Below are positions 6,884-7,388 of a DNA stretch of 7,388 bases, in pieces. Each line of letters opens with the position of its first letter. Positions within the stretch are counted from its first letter, which is position 1. Location of the stretch: assembly GCA_031285485.1 (NCBI GenBank), contig JAITWC010000106.1, positions 1-7,388 of the forward strand, in the 5' to 3' direction. Both the position numbers and the translations under genes were made by a program. Under the pieces are notes generated by a model. It saw only the letters and a program-made list of their open reading frames with translations. It did not search any database and was not told the DNA's origin. The DNA comes from Alistipes sp. Lineage in GTDB: Bacteria; Bacteroidota; Bacteroidia; Bacteroidales; Rikenellaceae.

Positions 6884-6978
6884 ATGGCCGTTAGTGTAAT
6901 TTGCTTATATTTACGTATTTTACACTGTGTGGTTCGCGCGTTGAGGTACAAATATGCGGCAAACTATTTTTCGGCCAT
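6884..6978. repeat. Nested inverted repeats between the nuclease gene and the clpB remnant
   Basis: An outer pair, ATGGCCG at 6884-6890 and CGGCCAT at 6972-6978, encloses an inner pair, AGTGTAA at 6893-6899 and TTACACT at 6920-6926. Both are perfect 7-bp matches. The outer left arm starts 25 bases after the nuclease stop codon and the outer right arm ends 12 bases from the clpB-like stop. Stems this short with long loops may be chance or binding sites. I do not call this a terminator, because there is no T-tract next to a compact stem. Confidence 0.35.
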
Positions 6979-6989
6979 TTATTCGAGGG

Positions 6990-7157
6990 TCATTGCCCCT
7001 CTTTATAGTACGCCTTGCAGAATTTTCCCTTGTCGCCCTCGCCCTGTTCGATGAGGTGTTCGCGGTCGATGCGACCGGCGAGTATCTCCTTCGAGAGCTG
7101 GTTGACCGCGTTTTGCTGGATGGCGCGCTCGACGGGACGAGCGCCGTACACCGGGTC
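6990..7157 (-). pseudogene. clpB: Orphan C-terminal fragment of a ClpB-type AAA+ disaggregase
   Basis: Read on the minus strand, 55 codons followed by TGA begin DPVYGARPVERAIQQ and continue NAVNQLSKEILAGRID. This is the sensor-2 GARP region and following helices of the second AAA+ module of ClpB/Hsp100 proteins, near the extreme C-terminus; the tail ends KEGQ. Intact ClpB is roughly 860 residues, so more than 90 percent is missing. The frame extends upstream only to a TAG at 7203-7205, without an ATG, and those residues (such as AAHDTIATVVL) do not resemble ClpB. The homology therefore stops abruptly at about 7157. The fragment keeps the GC-rich codon use of the neighbouring genes and has no internal stop, which suggests a recent break or copy. 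Most likely it is a non-functional remnant of a rearrangement or insertion; an assembly join is also possible. A related clpA/clpC tail is a less likely origin. Confidence 0.8.
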
Positions 7158-7388
7158 TAAGACTACTGTGGCAATCGTGTCGTGTGCTGCATACTTGTAC
7201 TGCTATACGGTGAATTATTCACGTTGAGATCATAGCTGAAGCACTCGTTTCGCAGTGCGTGCGGTTACACCCCAATCCTGTCTATATGTTTAAAATAGGC
7301 CAAATAACGTAGCCATAGGCGGTATTGAGCACAAATTGTTTTACAAAAAGTACCGCCGTATCGGAACTTTGATTATGTTTGCGGCGTA
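7158..7388. other. Right-edge region without a recognisable gene
   Basis: This 231-base stretch is lower in GC than the coding regions and has stops in all frames at short intervals. One minus-strand frame is open from the right edge down to a TAG at 7282-7284 (34 codons, including NTAYGYVIWPILNI). It could be the end of a gene lying mostly outside the window, but it resembles no family I know. I see no tRNA, no insertion-sequence ends and no compact hairpin. Confidence 0.4.

Noticed and set aside
7282..7386. C-terminal end of a minus-strand gene entering from the right edge
   Set aside because: Only 34 codons are open, the composition is not typical of the coding DNA here, and no family motif can be recognised. 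It is too short to support as a gene.

Overview
The window most likely comes from a GC-rich member of the Bacteroidetes, probably Bacteroidales and possibly Alistipes or a relative; this is an inference. The evidence is GC-rich coding DNA separated by AT-rich spacers, start codons without an obvious Shine-Dalgarno sequence, promoter-like TAnnTTTG boxes, and an Oar-type TonB-dependent receptor with an N-terminal carboxypeptidase-regulatory-like domain. A BLAST search would be needed to fix the taxon.

Left part (1-1774): positions 1-61 hold four inverted repeats placed almost end to end, followed by an AT-rich spacer. Two cobalamin nucleotide-loop assembly genes follow on the minus strand, cobU (transcribed first) and cobT, sharing an ATGA stop/start overlap. 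cobS, which normally belongs to this cluster, does not follow cobT inside the window. No cobalamin riboswitch was recognised upstream of cobU.

Middle (1775-5900): an AT-rich spacer, then a strong intrinsic terminator (minus strand) closing one large monocistronic gene for a 1126-residue Oar-like TonB-dependent outer-membrane receptor. No SusD partner is next to it. A C8 tract lies inside its coding sequence. Its roughly 300-base leader carries three tandem 42-bp repeats, each with a short inverted repeat. A 14-residue repeat frame runs through them and ends in an ATGA overlap with the receptor start codon.

Right part (5880-7388): divergent promoter-like boxes separate the receptor from a plus-strand gene for a secreted S1/P1-family zinc nuclease in which all nine zinc ligands can be placed. 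Beyond it are nested inverted repeats and then an isolated minus-strand fragment encoding only the last 55 residues of a ClpB-like disaggregase. The rest of the window has no recognisable gene.

The receptor and the nuclease are both cell-envelope functions, but nothing in the sequence ties them to B12 synthesis. I see no convincing new multi-gene system. The most unusual items are the repeat-bearing receptor leader, the orphan ClpB tail and the hairpin cluster at the left edge.
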